Source of the DNA: Nitratireductor sp. GISD-1A_MAKvit
GTDB taxonomy: Bacteria; Pseudomonadota; Alphaproteobacteria; Rhizobiales; Rhizobiaceae
Length of the DNA: 64,000 nucleotides
Assembly: GCF_040819555.1 (NCBI RefSeq)
Contig: NZ_CP161920.1
Span: 1 to 64,000 of the forward strand
Direction of reading: 5' to 3'
Shown here: positions 29,724-39,686 of the stretch, in pieces
Layout: the number at the start of each line of letters is the position of its first letter
Numbering within the stretch: the stretch's first letter is position 1
The notes under the pieces: model-generated
Told to the model about the DNA's origin: nothing
The model's database searches: none
Seen by the model: only the letters and a program-made list of their open reading frames with translations
Made by a program: the position numbers and the translations under genes

Positions 29724-30741
29724 TCAGCCCCGCGCCTTCTTGTCATAGGCCCGCACGATAGCCGCCACCAGCGGATGGCGCACAACGTCCTTCTCGTCGA
29801 AGCGGACGGTAACGATGCCGGGCACGTCTCCCAGCACCTCGAGCGCTTCGACCAGGCCCCGACTTGGTGTTGGGCGGCAGATCGATCTGGCTCGGGTCGC
29901 CCGTGACGATCATCCGGGCATTTTCGCCAAGCCGCGTCAGGAACATCTTCATCTGCATTGGCGTGGTGTTCTGCGCCTCATCGAGAATCACCACCGAATT
30001 GGCCAGCGTGCGGCCGCGCATGAAGGCAAGCGGTGCAATCTCGATCACGTCTGCCGCCAGCGCTCGTTCCACCTTTTCCGCCGGAATCATGTCGTAAAGC
30101 GCGTCATAGAGCGGGCGCAGATAGGGGTCGACCTTTTCGCGCATGTCGCCCGGCAGGAAGCCAAGCCGCTCACCCGCCTCGACAGCCGGCCGCGACAAAA
30201 TGATGCGGTCCACTGCGCCGCGCTCCAGAAGCATGGCGGCATAGGCAACGGCGAGAAACGTTTTGCCCGTGCCGGCCGGGCCTATGCCGAACACCAGTTC
30301 CGAACGCTCAAGCGCCCGCATATAGGCGTCCTGATTGGCAGAGCGCGCATGCACGGTGCGTTTGCGCGTGGCAATCTGTGCGGCAGCGAGCTTGCCCTTG
30401 CTCTCCATCGTGGGGAAGGTTAGCTGCTCGTCTGCGGCGATGGCAAGCCGCACGGCACCGTCCACATCCGACGCGGCGAGCTCCGTTCCCTTCTGCAGAA
30501 GATCATAGAGATAATCGAGCGCACGGCGTGCCTGCGCAGCAGCAACGCTCTCTCCCTTGACGGTAAGCTGATTGCCCTTGGAGCGAATGTCGACACCGAG
30601 CCGCTGCTCGATCTGGGCCAGGTTCTCGTCGAACGGCCCGTAGAGGGCACTGGCCAGCTTGTTGTCATCGAAGGTCAGCACGATGTGTGCCATGTCCGAG
30701 GCCCCGGAGGGCGGGTTCTTCAACTCAGTGCTGGCGGTCAA
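29724..30741 (-). pseudogene. phoH: PhoH-family ATPase, frameshifted as sequenced near its C-terminus
   Basis: PhoH/YbeZ-type P-loop ATPase that partners YbeY in RNA metabolism. Walker A is GIGPAGTGKTF and Walker B is VVILDEAQN. The frame is lost after DLPPNTKSG: deleting one base of the CCCC run at 29857-29860 restores [15 protein letters not shown]...[10 protein letters not shown] and a TGA at 29724-29726, 13 bases before ybeY. As deposited, the frame reads out to 29743 with non-family sequence. The start is TTG at 30741, supported by AAGGAGAGG just upstream; the internal ATG at 30693 has no such site. Confidence 0.9.
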
Positions 30742-30752
30742 ACGCCTCTCCT

Positions 30753-32165
30753 TTACGACACCGGCTCGGCAAACAGGCTGTTGGGGCCTGCCTGCGTGAT
30801 TCGAACACGAATAATGTCACCGATTTCGCCGGCTTTTTCATCAACAATCACAGGCTGGAGCCAGGGCGAACGACCGACACGCTGTCCCGGCTGGCGGCCG
30901 GGCTTTTCCAGCAGCACGTCCATCTCGCTGCCGACAAGGCTCTGAACGAACGCGCGTTGCTGTTCGGTGAGCAGGGCCTGGAGCGCCTGGAGCCGTTCAT
31001 CCTTGACCGTTTCGGGCACCTGGTCGCCCAGATCGGCACCCGGCGTTCCCGGGCGCGGCGAATATTTGAACGAAAAGGCCTGCGCATAGGTCACGTCGCG
31101 GATCAGCTGCATCGTGTCCTCGAAATCCTCATCGGTCTCGCCGGGGAAACCGACGATGAAGTCGCCCGACATGGCAATGTCGGGGCGTGCCCCGCGGATG
31201 CGGTCGATCAGCCGACGGTAGTCGTCACCCGTGTGCTTGCGGTTCATCGCCTTCAGAATGCGGTCGGAACCCGACTGCACCGGAAGGTGAAGATAAGGCA
31301 TCAGCTTGGGCAGATCGCGGTGGGCGGCGATCAGCGCGTCGTCCATGTCGCGCGGATGGCTGGTCGTATAACGCAGCCGGTCGAGGCCGGGAATTTCGGC
31401 GAGCCTGAACAGGAGTTCGCCAAGGCCCCATTCGCGCCCGTCCGCACCCTCGCCATGCCAGGCATTCACGTTCTGGCCAAGCAGCGTCACCTCGCGCACG
31501 CCACCCTCGGCGAGGCGCTCTGCCTCGGCAACGATCTGCGCAACAGAGCGCGACACTTCCGAACCGCGCGTATAGGGCACGACACAGAAGGTGCAGAACT
31601 TGTCGCAACCTTCCTGCACGGTGAGAAATGCCGTCACGCCGCGATTGCGCACCACGCGCTTCTGCGGTTGCGGCAGATGCTCGAACTTGTCTTCGATGGC
31701 ATAGTCGGTTTCGACGATCTTTTCGCCGCCGAGCGCACGCTTCACCACCTTGGGAAGGCGGTGATAGGTTTGCGGCCCGATCACCAGATCCACGGCAGGC
31801 GCACGGCGCAGAATTTCCTGCCCCTCGGCCTGCGCCACGCAACCGGCCACGCCGATCACGGTTTCGCGGCCGGCCTGGCTGCGCTCTTCCTTGAGCTGGC
31901 GGATGCGGCCAAGCTCGGAATACACCTTCTCCGCCGCTTTTTCGCGGATGTGGCAGGTATTGAGGAGAACGAGGTCTGCCTCTTCGATCTGATCCGTCGG
32001 CGCGTAACCATCGGCTGCGAGCGCATCGGACATGCGCTGCGAATCGTAGACATTCATCTGGCAGCCATAGGTTTTCACGAAAACCTTTTTGGTGGCGGAA
32101 GGCATCACGGATGCCTCGCCTGTGTTTTCGGAGCTGCCCGTTTCCGGCGAAATATTCTGTTCCAT
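30753..32165 (-). CDS. miaB: tRNA-2-methylthio-N6-dimethylallyladenosine synthase MiaB
   Basis: Radical-SAM methylthiotransferase that adds ms2 to i6A37 of tRNAs. It has 470 residues. The N-terminal UPF0004 domain carries cysteines at YGCQMN, NTCHIRE and GCVAQ, which hold the auxiliary cluster; the radical-SAM cysteines are in GCDKFCTFC; a C-terminal TRAM domain follows ([15 protein letters not shown]). AGGAAACC precedes the ATG at 32165. It lies between plsC and phoH in a run of same-strand translation and RNA genes. Confidence 0.96.
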   Translation of the reverse strand: MEQNISPETGSSENTGEASVMPSATKKVFVKTYGCQMNVYDSQRMSDALAADGYAPTDQIEEADLVLLNTCHIREKAAEKVYSELGRIRQLKEERSQAGRETVIGVAGCVAQAEGQEILRRAPAVDLVIGPQTYHRLPKVVKRALGGEKIVETDYAIEDKFEHLPQPQKRVVRNRGVTAFLTVQEGCDKFCTFCVVPYTRGSEVSRSVAQIVAEAERLAEGGVREVTLLGQNVNAWHGEGADGREWGLGELLFRLAEIPGLDRLRYTTSHPRDMDDALIAAHRDLPKLMPYLHLPVQSGSDRILKAMNRKHTGDDYRRLIDRIRGARPDIAMSGDFIVGFPGETDEDFEDTMQLIRDVTYAQAFSFKYSPRPGTPGADLGDQVPETVKDERLQALQALLTEQQRAFVQSLVGSEMDVLLEKPGRQPGQRVGRSPWLQPVIVDEKAGEIGDIIRVRITQAGPNSLFAEPVS

Positions 32166-32228
32166 GCCGGTTTCCTAACGTTTTTGCGTGTCAAAAAACA
32201 GACGATTCTTCGCTGTGTGATGAATCCG

Positions 32229-33023
32229 TCAAATTTCGGTGCCGCGTAAGCCTGCCGTGAGCATGGCGCGCACCTGCGCCTCGGCCTCACGCGTGACGGT
32301 CTTGCGGTCGCCTTTTGCCAGAAACGGGATCGGATCGCCATAGCGGACCACGATATCGACAGGCCGCGCCTGCAAGACCGTTATCAGGTTGGGCAGAAGG
32401 TCGGTATCGCCAATCCAGGAAAGTGTCGCACGCTCACGTCGATCAAGGCGCAATCCACCCTTGCTGAGGTAGATGATTGCCACTGGCTGCACGGAAACGC
32501 TTTCGGCGTTTTCGCTTGCAAGAGCCAGCTGTGCTGCGCTGAACAAGGTGCTTTTGAACGGTAAAAGCCGGTTGCCATCGCCGGTGGTGCCCTCGGCGAA
32601 AAGCACCATCGGATCGCCATCGGCCAGCCGCTCGGCGATCTCGCGCGCCTGTTCGGGAGAGGTACGACGGCGCTGGCGCTCCACAAAGACGGATCGCTGC
32701 TGCCGGGCGAACGTGCCGAGGATGGGCCAGTTTTGCATTTCCGATTTGGCGATGAAATGGACCCCGTCGAGCGAACCAAGCACCAGAATGTCGAGCCAGG
32801 AGACATGATTGGCGACGATCATCTGGGGACGCTCCCGTGACGGAACCCCCTCCATGCGCACGCGCACGCCGAGAACGCGGAGTGTGAGCCTATGCCACAG
32901 CCGTGGAATTATGCGATCGCTGATGAGGTGCGTGCGCAGCGCGATCTCCTGCACCACCATGAACGGCAATGTGTAGAGCGCGACAAGCAATATTGCGATG
33001 ACGAAACGTAAACTGCTGGACAT
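32229..33023 (-). CDS. plsC: 1-acyl-sn-glycerol-3-phosphate acyltransferase (PlsC)
   Basis: Acylates lysophosphatidate to phosphatidate for membrane lipid synthesis. The acyltransferase motif NHVSWLD (HX4D) and FAEGTTGDGN (motif III) are present; an N-terminal membrane helix (FVIAILLVALYTLPFMVV) anchors it. It has 264 residues. It sits between rimI and miaB. Because rhizobia often have several PlsC paralogues, the head-chain substrate cannot be stated. Confidence 0.9.
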   Translation of the reverse strand: MSSSLRFVIAILLVALYTLPFMVVQEIALRTHLISDRIIPRLWHRLTLRVLGVRVRMEGVPSRERPQMIVANHVSWLDILVLGSLDGVHFIAKSEMQNWPILGTFARQQRSVFVERQRRRTSPEQAREIAERLADGDPMVLFAEGTTGDGNRLLPFKSTLFSAAQLALASENAESVSVQPVAIIYLSKGGLRLDRRERATLSWIGDTDLLPNLITVLQARPVDIVVRYGDPIPFLAKGDRKTVTREAEAQVRAMLTAGLRGTEI

Positions 33024-33108
33024 CAGCCTTGGGTCAGCCCTGAATTCGCCTTGAGGCCCGTTGCGAGGAGTGGACGCTTACAGCATTTCCTCTTGGCGGG
33101 AAACAGCT

Positions 33109-33597
33109 TCAGCGCAGGTCGCGGCGCATCACCAGCGCGCTGGTGCGCTGACCATTCGCATCGCGGTAGTAGTCCGGCCGCCCTCCAACCTGGTGGAAGC
33201 CCAGACGACGGTAAAGCGTTATGGCAGGCGTATTGTTTTCGTCCACTTCGAGGAACAGCGCGGATGCCCGGTCGCCGTGCATCTTGAAAAGCACCGCGTC
33301 CATCAATTGACGGCCAAGGCCGTTGCGGCGCTGGTTGTGGGCCACAAGGATGGTAAGGATTTCGCCCTCGTCCGCGGCCTGGCGTGCCAGCACGAACCCC
33401 GCGATCTGCTGCGGCTTTCTGCCGATCTCGGAAACGGCGAAACCAAACACCCCCTCCTGGGTGAGCAAGGCTTCAAACTCCGCATCGCTCCATGGGCGGG
33501 CAAAATCCCCTGCATGCAGATCAGCCAGAACGAGACTGTCTGCCACCTCCAGCGGTCGAACCACGAACTCGCGTTTTCTCGGGAAGAGGGCCATCAA
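33109..33597 (-). CDS. rimI: Ribosomal protein alanine N-acetyltransferase RimI (GNAT family)
   Basis: GNAT acetyltransferase (162 residues) of the RimI type that acetylates the N-terminus of ribosomal protein S18. The acetyl-CoA motif (ILVAHNQRRNGLGRQLMDAV) is clear, followed by EVDENNTPAITLYRRLGF. Its start overlaps the tsaB stop by four bases, the usual tsaB-rimI pairing, which favours RimI over other GNATs. Confidence 0.9.
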   Translation of the reverse strand: MMALFPRKREFVVRPLEVADSLVLADLHAGDFARPWSDAEFEALLTQEGVFGFAVSEIGRKPQQIAGFVLARQAADEGEILTILVAHNQRRNGLGRQLMDAVLFKMHGDRASALFLEVDENNTPAITLYRRLGFHQVGGRPDYYRDANGQRTSALVMRRDLR

Positions 33598-34274
33598 CCC
33601 TCCTTTCGCGGGAGGGCAAAATTCTGCTGCGGTGCGGCGTCGGGTGCGCGCAGATAAAGCGGCTTTGGCGGCTCGCTTCCCGCCCCCTTCTCGGCGGCCA
33701 GACGCGCGAAAGTCAAAATGTCCGCCGTTGCGCCAGCGGGGTGGATCTCGAGCGAGTGAACCCCTGCCTCAGCCACAAACCTGGCGGCGGCGCCGTAGAC
33801 CACTGCTTTCTCGGCAGAGGCCCATTCGGCCAGCCACTGCGCTGACTGGCTCTGAGGTTCGAGGAGAATGTGCCCTTCGCTATCGAAGCCCGCGGCGAAA
33901 AGACTGGGCGCGCGTTGCCCGAGCGCGACGAGGACATTGCGTCCGGGAATCGTCACTCGTGCCTCCGCACCTAGCGCTTCCAGTGTGGAGATGCCGATGG
34001 CAGGTACACTGCGCGCCAGTGCAAGGCCGCGTGCGGCGGACACGCCGACCCGCACACCGGTGAAGGATCCCGGCCCCACCGAAACGGCCACGGCGCCAAG
34101 TGCCTCATAGCCAAGGCCGGCAGTCTTCAGCGCGGCTTCGATGACGGCCATGACGTGTTCGGCATGTCCCTTGCCCAGATCCAGCACGTGCCGACTGAGC
34201 TCTTCATCCGTTTCGGTTCCAAACACGCAGGCGGCGCAGAGCGCCGCCGCGGTATCGATTGCAAGAATCTTCAT
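33594..34274 (-). CDS. tsaB: tRNA threonylcarbamoyladenosine biosynthesis protein TsaB
   Basis: Non-catalytic partner of TsaD in making t6A37 on tRNAs reading ANN codons. It has the actin-like ATPase fold start KILAIDTAAALCAACV and the motif VSVGPGSFTGVRVGVSAARGLA; 226 residues. It is the first gene of the minus-strand block that includes rimI (overlap four bases), plsC, miaB, phoH and ybeY. Confidence 0.94.
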   Translation of the reverse strand: MKILAIDTAAALCAACVFGTETDEELSRHVLDLGKGHAEHVMAVIEAALKTAGLGYEALGAVAVSVGPGSFTGVRVGVSAARGLALARSVPAIGISTLEALGAEARVTIPGRNVLVALGQRAPSLFAAGFDSEGHILLEPQSQSAQWLAEWASAEKAVVYGAAARFVAEAGVHSLEIHPAGATADILTFARLAAEKGAGSEPPKPLYLRAPDAAPQQNFALPRKEG

Positions 34275-34336
34275 TCAGGCACAGTCCGGCGACCTGTTGT
34301 TGTTACCGCCGGCGAATCCGATGCGCCATCAGCGGG

Positions 34337-36520
34337 TCATGATGCTCTACTTGCACTGTCTTGCGCCTTGAGTTCAAGGCGGCGTGCATGCAGAACCGGC
34401 TCGGTGTAGCCATTGGGCTGCTCGCGACCCTTGAACACAAGGTCGCAGGCTGCCTGGAAGGCGATGGATTTTTCGAAATCCGGAGCCATTGGCCGATAGA
34501 GCGGATCGCCGGCATTCTGCCGGTCCACCACCGCCGCCATGCGCTTCATCGTTTCCATGACCTGCTCTTTGCTTGCGACACCATGATGCAGCCAGTTTGC
34601 CATGTGCTGGGCGGAAATCCGCAATGTCGCGCGATCTTCCATCAGACCGACATCGTTGATGTCCGGCACCTTGGAGCAGCCGACGCCCTGATCGATCCAG
34701 CGCACCACATAGCCCAGAATGCCCTGCGCGTTGTTGTCGAGCTCCTTCTGGATCTCTTCAGGCGTCCAGTTGGGCCGCGTGGCGACCGGCACCGAAAGAA
34801 TATCGGAAAGCGCTGCGCGCTTGCGGTTCTTCAATTCGGCCTGCACCGCATGGACATCGATCGTATGGTAATGCGTGGCGTGGAGCGTGGCCGCCGTTGG
34901 CGACGGCACCCAGGCGGTGTTCGCGCCGGCCTTCGGATGGCCCACCTTCTGCACCAGCATTTCCGCCATCAGGTCAGGCATGGCCCACATGCCCTTGCCG
35001 ATCTGAGCGTGGCCGGAAAGGCCGCATTCAAGGCCGATATCGACATTCCAGTTTTCGTAGGCGGCGATCCAGGCGGCCTGCTTCATGTCGCCCTTGCGGA
35101 TCATCGGGCCGGCTTCCATGGAGGTGTGGATCTCATCGCCCGTGCGATCGAGGAAGCCGGTGTTGATGAAGACCACCCGCTCGCGCGCGGCGCGGATGCA
35201 CTCCTTCAGGTTCACCGTGGTGCGGCGCTCTTCATCCATGATGCCCATTTTCATGGTGTTGGGCGCCATGCCGAGCGCTTCCTCGACGCGGCCGAACAGT
35301 TCCACCGCGAAGGCCACCTCTTCGGGGCCGTGCATCTTCGGCTTCACCACATACATGGAGCCTTCGCGGCTGTTCATGCGGCGGCCATTCGGACCGACAT
35401 CGTGCAGCGCGATGGCTGCGGTGAACAGCGCATCCATGATGCCTTCCGGCACTTCATTGCCATCGGCGTCGAGAATGGCCGGATTGGTCATCAGGTGACC
35501 GACATTGCGCACCAGCATCAGCGAACGGCCGGGCAGCGTGAGCGTGCCGCCATCTGGCGCGGTGTATTCGCGGTCGGGGTTCAGGCGGCGGGTGAAGGTC
35601 CTGTCGCCCTTCGTCACCTGCTCTTCCAGATCGCCCTTCATCAGGCCGAGCCAGTTGCGATAGACGACAATTTTGTCTTCCGCGTCCACGGCGGCAACGG
35701 AATCCTCGCAATCCTGAATCGTGGTCAGCGCCGATTCCAGCACCACATCGGCAATGCCCGCCGCGTCGGTCTTGCCGATCGGGTGCATGCGGTCGATCAC
35801 GACTTCCGCATGCATGCCGTTGGTGGCGAGCAGGATTGCAGATGGCTGATCGGCCGCGCCGCGATACCCGGCGAATTTCGAAGCATCCTTCAGGCGCGCC
35901 TCGCCGCCTTCAGTTTTTGCGACGAGTTGACCGTCGACAACCGAAAGTGCGGTAATTTCCGTCCAGGAGGCACCATCGAGCGGTGCACTGTCATCGAGGA
36001 AGGCGCGCGCCCAGGCGATGACCTTTTCGCCGCGCTTCGGATTGTAGCCCTTGCCCTTTTCCGCGCCATCGTCCTCGGAAATGGCGTCGGTGCCGTAAAG
36101 CGCATCATAGAGCGAGCCCCACCGCGCATTGGCCGCGTTGAGTGCGTAGCGCGCATTCATAACCGGCACGACAAGCTGCGGACCGGCGACACTGGCAATT
36201 TCCGGATCGACATTCTGCGTGGAGACCGAGAAGGCCTCGCCTTCCGGCAGCAGATAGCCGATCTCGCGCAGGAAGGCCTGATAGGCTTCCTGATCGGCCG
36301 GTGCGCCATTTTCCCTGTACCAGGCGTCGATCTTCTCCTGCAGCGCATCGCGTTTTGCAAGCAGGGCCCGGTTTTTCGGCGCCAGATCGTGCACGATCTC
36401 CGATAGCGCCTTCCAGAATTTGTCGGGGTCTACGCCCGTACCGGGGAGTGCTTCTTTCACGGCGAAATCGCGCAGCTCTTCCGCAATCTTCAACCCATGA
36501 AGCTCAACGCGATTTTCCAT
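34337..36520 (-). CDS. glcB: Malate synthase G
   Basis: Condenses glyoxylate and acetyl-CoA to malate in the glyoxylate bypass or glycolate use. It has 727 residues, the length of the G isoform, with family segments [42 protein letters not shown] and [27 protein letters not shown] lies upstream of the ATG at 36520. It appears to stand alone between tsaB and the cytochrome bd operon. The 681-codon open frame on the other strand is a shadow. Confidence 0.96.
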   Translation of the reverse strand: MENRVELHGLKIAEELRDFAVKEALPGTGVDPDKFWKALSEIVHDLAPKNRALLAKRDALQEKIDAWYRENGAPADQEAYQAFLREIGYLLPEGEAFSVSTQNVDPEIASVAGPQLVVPVMNARYALNAANARWGSLYDALYGTDAISEDDGAEKGKGYNPKRGEKVIAWARAFLDDSAPLDGASWTEITALSVVDGQLVAKTEGGEARLKDASKFAGYRGAADQPSAILLATNGMHAEVVIDRMHPIGKTDAAGIADVVLESALTTIQDCEDSVAAVDAEDKIVVYRNWLGLMKGDLEEQVTKGDRTFTRRLNPDREYTAPDGGTLTLPGRSLMLVRNVGHLMTNPAILDADGNEVPEGIMDALFTAAIALHDVGPNGRRMNSREGSMYVVKPKMHGPEEVAFAVELFGRVEEALGMAPNTMKMGIMDEERRTTVNLKECIRAARERVVFINTGFLDRTGDEIHTSMEAGPMIRKGDMKQAAWIAAYENWNVDIGLECGLSGHAQIGKGMWAMPDLMAEMLVQKVGHPKAGANTAWVPSPTAATLHATHYHTIDVHAVQAELKNRKRAALSDILSVPVATRPNWTPEEIQKELDNNAQGILGYVVRWIDQGVGCSKVPDINDVGLMEDRATLRISAQHMANWLHHGVASKEQVMETMKRMAAVVDRQNAGDPLYRPMAPDFEKSIAFQAACDLVFKGREQPNGYTEPVLHARRLELKAQDSASRAS

Positions 36521-36710
36521 TTGACAGACACTCCTCTTCCCGATGTCAGAAATGATGCACTGCTTTCACCACGCCAGCGGCACGGGGTCAATTCGCCGGA
36601 TGGCGAAAGAAGTTTCAACCTGAAGCAGGGTTGAGGCAAACGCTCAACATCCGCCGCATTCGCAGGAAACATTCCGAAGCAACGCAGCCAGATTGCCGAC
36701 GGAACCTTCA

Positions 36711-36739
36711 AAAGCCGAACGCCGACACATGGCCGGCGT
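36711..36739 (-). terminator. Terminator of the cytochrome bd operon
   Basis: On the minus strand ACGCCG pairs with CGGCGT (36734-36739 and 36719-36724) around a 9-base loop, followed by TCGGCTTTTG. It lies just after the cydX stop. The short stem and broken U-tract make it a moderate call. The rest of the 228-base cydX-glcB spacer shows no gene and should hold the glcB promoter. Confidence 0.45.
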
Positions 36740-36747
36740 CCAGGGTT

Positions 36748-36867
36748 TCATTGCGTTTTGGCTTCTTTTTTCTTCGCCGCATCATCCATCAGCTCGTACC
36801 ACATCGCGTTGAGAACAGCGAAAGCCGCAGCGAGCGGGAAGCCGAGCAACCACGCAAAATACCACAT
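36748..36867 (-). CDS. cydX: Cytochrome bd-I accessory subunit CydX (YbgT family)
   Basis: A 39-residue single-span membrane peptide starting MWYFAWLLGFPLA and ending in a Lys-rich tail. CydX stabilises the haem arrangement of cytochrome bd in E. coli (37 residues there). The W-Y-F-A-W-L-L-G-x-x-L-A pattern is the family signature. GAGGAG before the ATG at 36867 sets the start; the open frame extends upstream but the extra residues overlap cydB. It is 32 bases downstream of cydB, the last gene of the operon. Confidence 0.93.
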   Translation of the reverse strand: MWYFAWLLGFPLAAAFAVLNAMWYELMDDAAKKKEAKTQ

Positions 36868-36899
36868 GTCGTAAGCTCCTCTTGATTTGAAGGCAGCGC

Positions 36900-38057
36900 T
36901 CAGTAAGCGTGCCCCTTGCCTTCCTCGATCTCCTTCTCGTCGACCTTGCCCCACAGAACCCGGTAGACCCAGCTCGTATAGGCGACGATCAGCGGTACGA
37001 AGAACGCGGTTACCACCAGCATGATGAACAGGGTCAGGTGGCTCGACGAGGCGTCCCACACCGTCAGGCTCGCGCCGGGTGCGATCGAAGACGGCAGGAT
37101 GAAGGGGAACATCGACACACCAACCGTCGAAATGATGCCGATGATCGACATCGCGCTTGCAAGCAGCGTCGGCACTTCACGCCGGGCACCGAACAGGACG
37201 AGCGCGAGGGCTGCACCGGCAAAGCCGAGCGCTGGCGCGATCATCATCCACGGATGCGCCGCGTAATTGTCGAGCCATGCCCCCTCTGCCTGCACCACGG
37301 TCTTGGCAAGCGGGTTGGAGGGGCCATCGGTGACGATGGCGCTGGTGATGCGGAACCCGTCGATGCCCGCCCAAAGCCAGAGACCACCGAGCGCGAAGAT
37401 CACTATGGTGGCCACGGCAGCGATGCTCCCAAAGGCGCGGCTGCGCGCGGCAACGGGTCCCTCGGTCTTTATCATCAGCCAGGACGCACCATGCATGATG
37501 AGCATCGCCACCGAAAGAAGACCGCACAGGAGCGCAAACGGATTGAGCAGTTCGAACAGTGTCGTGCCCTCGTAGAAAATCCGCAGATCGTTTTCGAGCC
37601 GGAACGGCACCCCTTGCAGGACATTGCCCACCGCAACGCCGAAGATCAGCGCCGGCACGAAACCGCCAATGAACAGCGCCCAGTCCCAAGTGGTACGCCA
37701 GGCGGGGTTCTCGCGCTTCGACCGGTACTTAAACGCCACGGGACGCAGGATGAGCGCGAAGACCACGGCGAACATGGCAAGATAGAAGCCCGAGAAGGAC
37801 ACCGCATAAAGCGGGGGCCAGGCCGCAAAGATGGCGCCACCTCCCAGGATCAGCCAGACCTGATTGCCTTCCCAGACGGGGCCGACAGCGTTGATCACGA
37901 CGCGGCGCTCGATGTCTGTCTTCGCCACGAAAGGCAGGAGTGTTCCGGTCCCGAGGTCGAAACCATCGGTGACGGCGAAGCCGATCAGCAGCACGCCGAG
38001 CAGCCCCCACCAGATAACACGCAGCGTTTCATAGTCGATAAGAGTGTGCAGGATCAT
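36900..38057 (-). CDS. cydB: Cytochrome bd ubiquinol oxidase subunit II
   Basis: Integral membrane subunit of the high-oxygen-affinity quinol oxidase. It has 385 residues with many predicted helices; the N-terminal YETLRVIWWGLLGVLLIGFAVTDGFDLG is the family hallmark, and the C-terminal part has the conserved W-V-Y-R-V-L-W-G motif. It starts five bases after cydA and is followed by cydX. Confidence 0.97.
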   Translation of the reverse strand: MILHTLIDYETLRVIWWGLLGVLLIGFAVTDGFDLGTGTLLPFVAKTDIERRVVINAVGPVWEGNQVWLILGGGAIFAAWPPLYAVSFSGFYLAMFAVVFALILRPVAFKYRSKRENPAWRTTWDWALFIGGFVPALIFGVAVGNVLQGVPFRLENDLRIFYEGTTLFELLNPFALLCGLLSVAMLIMHGASWLMIKTEGPVAARSRAFGSIAAVATIVIFALGGLWLWAGIDGFRITSAIVTDGPSNPLAKTVVQAEGAWLDNYAAHPWMMIAPALGFAGAALALVLFGARREVPTLLASAMSIIGIISTVGVSMFPFILPSSIAPGASLTVWDASSSHLTLFIMLVVTAFFVPLIVAYTSWVYRVLWGKVDEKEIEEGKGHAY

Positions 38058-38062
38058 TGTTG

Positions 38063-39640
38063 TTACTCCGCCGGGACGAAGGCGCGGGGGCCGAACTCGG
38101 CCTCGGGCTCTTCGTCTGGTTCAGGCCCCTTGCGAATGGCGCGCAGCATCAGCGTCATTTCGACGATGAAGAGCACGGTGTAGATCAGCGAGAAGCCGAC
38201 GATCGTCATCAGCACCGTGGAAGCGCCAAGGTTCGACACCGCCACGGCCGTGGGCAGAACGCCTTCGATAATCCATGGCTGGCGCCCGAATTCCGCGACG
38301 ATCCAGCCACATTCCGCGGCGATCCACGGAAGCGGAATGGCAAAGACCGCAATGCGCAGGAGGAAGGGATAGCGGTCCAACCTGTGTCGCGCCGACAGGT
38401 AGAAGAACACTCCCATCAGCAGAATGAAGAAAAAGCCCAGTCCAACCATGATGCGGAAGGTCCAGAACAGCGTCGGCACGTTTGGGACCGTGTCGTTTGC
38501 CGCCTGCGTGATCTGCGCGTCCGTGGCTTCGCGCGGATCGTCGAGATAGGGTTTCAGAAGCAGCGCGTAGCCGAGATCCGAACCGCTTTCCTCGAACGCC
38601 GTTCTGACATCGTCGGAAATGGCATCCGTGCTGCCGGCGGCGCGGATTTTCTGCAGGGCATCATAGGCGACGATGCCGTTTCTGATACGCTCTTCCGCGT
38701 GTTCCACCAGTTCATCGATGCCCGGGATCTGCGTATCAAGCGAGCGCGTCGCGATGATGCCCATCACCCAGGGGATGTGCACGGCATAGTGCGTTTCGCG
38801 GGCTTCCTGATCCGGGAAGCCGAAGGCCGTGAAGGAAGCCGGCGCCGGCTCCGTCTCCCACATTGCCTCGACGGCGGCGAGCTTCATTTTCTGATGTTCG
38901 GTGGCGAGGTAGCCGCTTTCATCGCCCAGCACCACGACCGAAAGAGCAGCAGCCAAACCGAAAGAAGCAGCAACGGTCATTGAGCGCTTGGCAAGCTCCA
39001 GATGCCTGCCCTTGAGCACATACCAGGCGGAGACGCCCAGAACGAAAACCGATGCCGTGACATAACCGGCCGACACGGTGTGAACGAACTTCGCCTGCGC
39101 CACCGGGTTCATGAGCACGGCGTAAAAGTCCGTGACTTCCATGCGCATGGTCTGGGGATTGAACGCAGAACCCACGGGGTTCTGCATCCAGCCATTGGCA
39201 ATCAGGATCCAGAGTGCCGAGAAATTGGAGCCGATGGCGACCGCCCATGCCGAGGCAAGGTGGCCGAGCTTGGAGAGCTTGTCCCAACCAAAGAAGAACA
39301 GGCCGACAAAGGTCGCCTCCAGGAAGAAGGCCATGAGGCCTTCGATGGCCAGAGGTGCGCCGAAGATGTCGCCGACATAGTGGCTGTAGTAGCTCCAGTT
39401 CATGCCGAACTGGAACTCCATGACGATGCCCGTGGCCACGCCGAGCACGAAATTGATGCCAAACAGCGTGCCCCAGAATTTCGTCATCTGCCGCCAGATG
39501 GTGCGGCCCGTCATCACATAGACGGTCTCCATGATGGCGACCAACACCGACAGTCCGAGCGTCAGCGGGACGAACAGAAAGTGGTAGAGCGCGGTGATCG
39601 CGAATTGCAACCGCGAGAGATCGACGATGTTCAGTTCCAT
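38063..39640 (-). CDS. cydA: Cytochrome bd ubiquinol oxidase subunit I
   Basis: Haem-carrying subunit that oxidises ubiquinol and reduces oxygen to water without pumping protons. It has 525 residues, the long Q-loop form as in E. coli. The conserved H20 (ALYHFLFVPLTLGL) is a haem ligand position. The Q-loop region (GFPDQEARETHYAVHIPWVMGIIATRSLD) follows. It is the fourth gene of the operon, between cydC and cydB. Confidence 0.97.
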   Translation of the reverse strand: MELNIVDLSRLQFAITALYHFLFVPLTLGLSVLVAIMETVYVMTGRTIWRQMTKFWGTLFGINFVLGVATGIVMEFQFGMNWSYYSHYVGDIFGAPLAIEGLMAFFLEATFVGLFFFGWDKLSKLGHLASAWAVAIGSNFSALWILIANGWMQNPVGSAFNPQTMRMEVTDFYAVLMNPVAQAKFVHTVSAGYVTASVFVLGVSAWYVLKGRHLELAKRSMTVAASFGLAAALSVVVLGDESGYLATEHQKMKLAAVEAMWETEPAPASFTAFGFPDQEARETHYAVHIPWVMGIIATRSLDTQIPGIDELVEHAEERIRNGIVAYDALQKIRAAGSTDAISDDVRTAFEESGSDLGYALLLKPYLDDPREATDAQITQAANDTVPNVPTLFWTFRIMVGLGFFFILLMGVFFYLSARHRLDRYPFLLRIAVFAIPLPWIAAECGWIVAEFGRQPWIIEGVLPTAVAVSNLGASTVLMTIVGFSLIYTVLFIVEMTLMLRAIRKGPEPDEEPEAEFGPRAFVPAE

Positions 39641-39686
39641 TGTACCATCCGGCTTTCCGGCTCCTTTGGTCGTCGTGAAAGAAAGC

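Noticed and set aside
30687..32249. 520-codon open frame opposite miaB
   Set aside because: Antisense shadow of a certain gene.
34361..36406. 681-codon open frame opposite malate synthase G
   Set aside because: Antisense shadow, His/Arg-rich, no domain.
36909..38183. 424-codon open frame opposite cydB
   Set aside because: Antisense shadow; arginine/histidine-rich without a fold.
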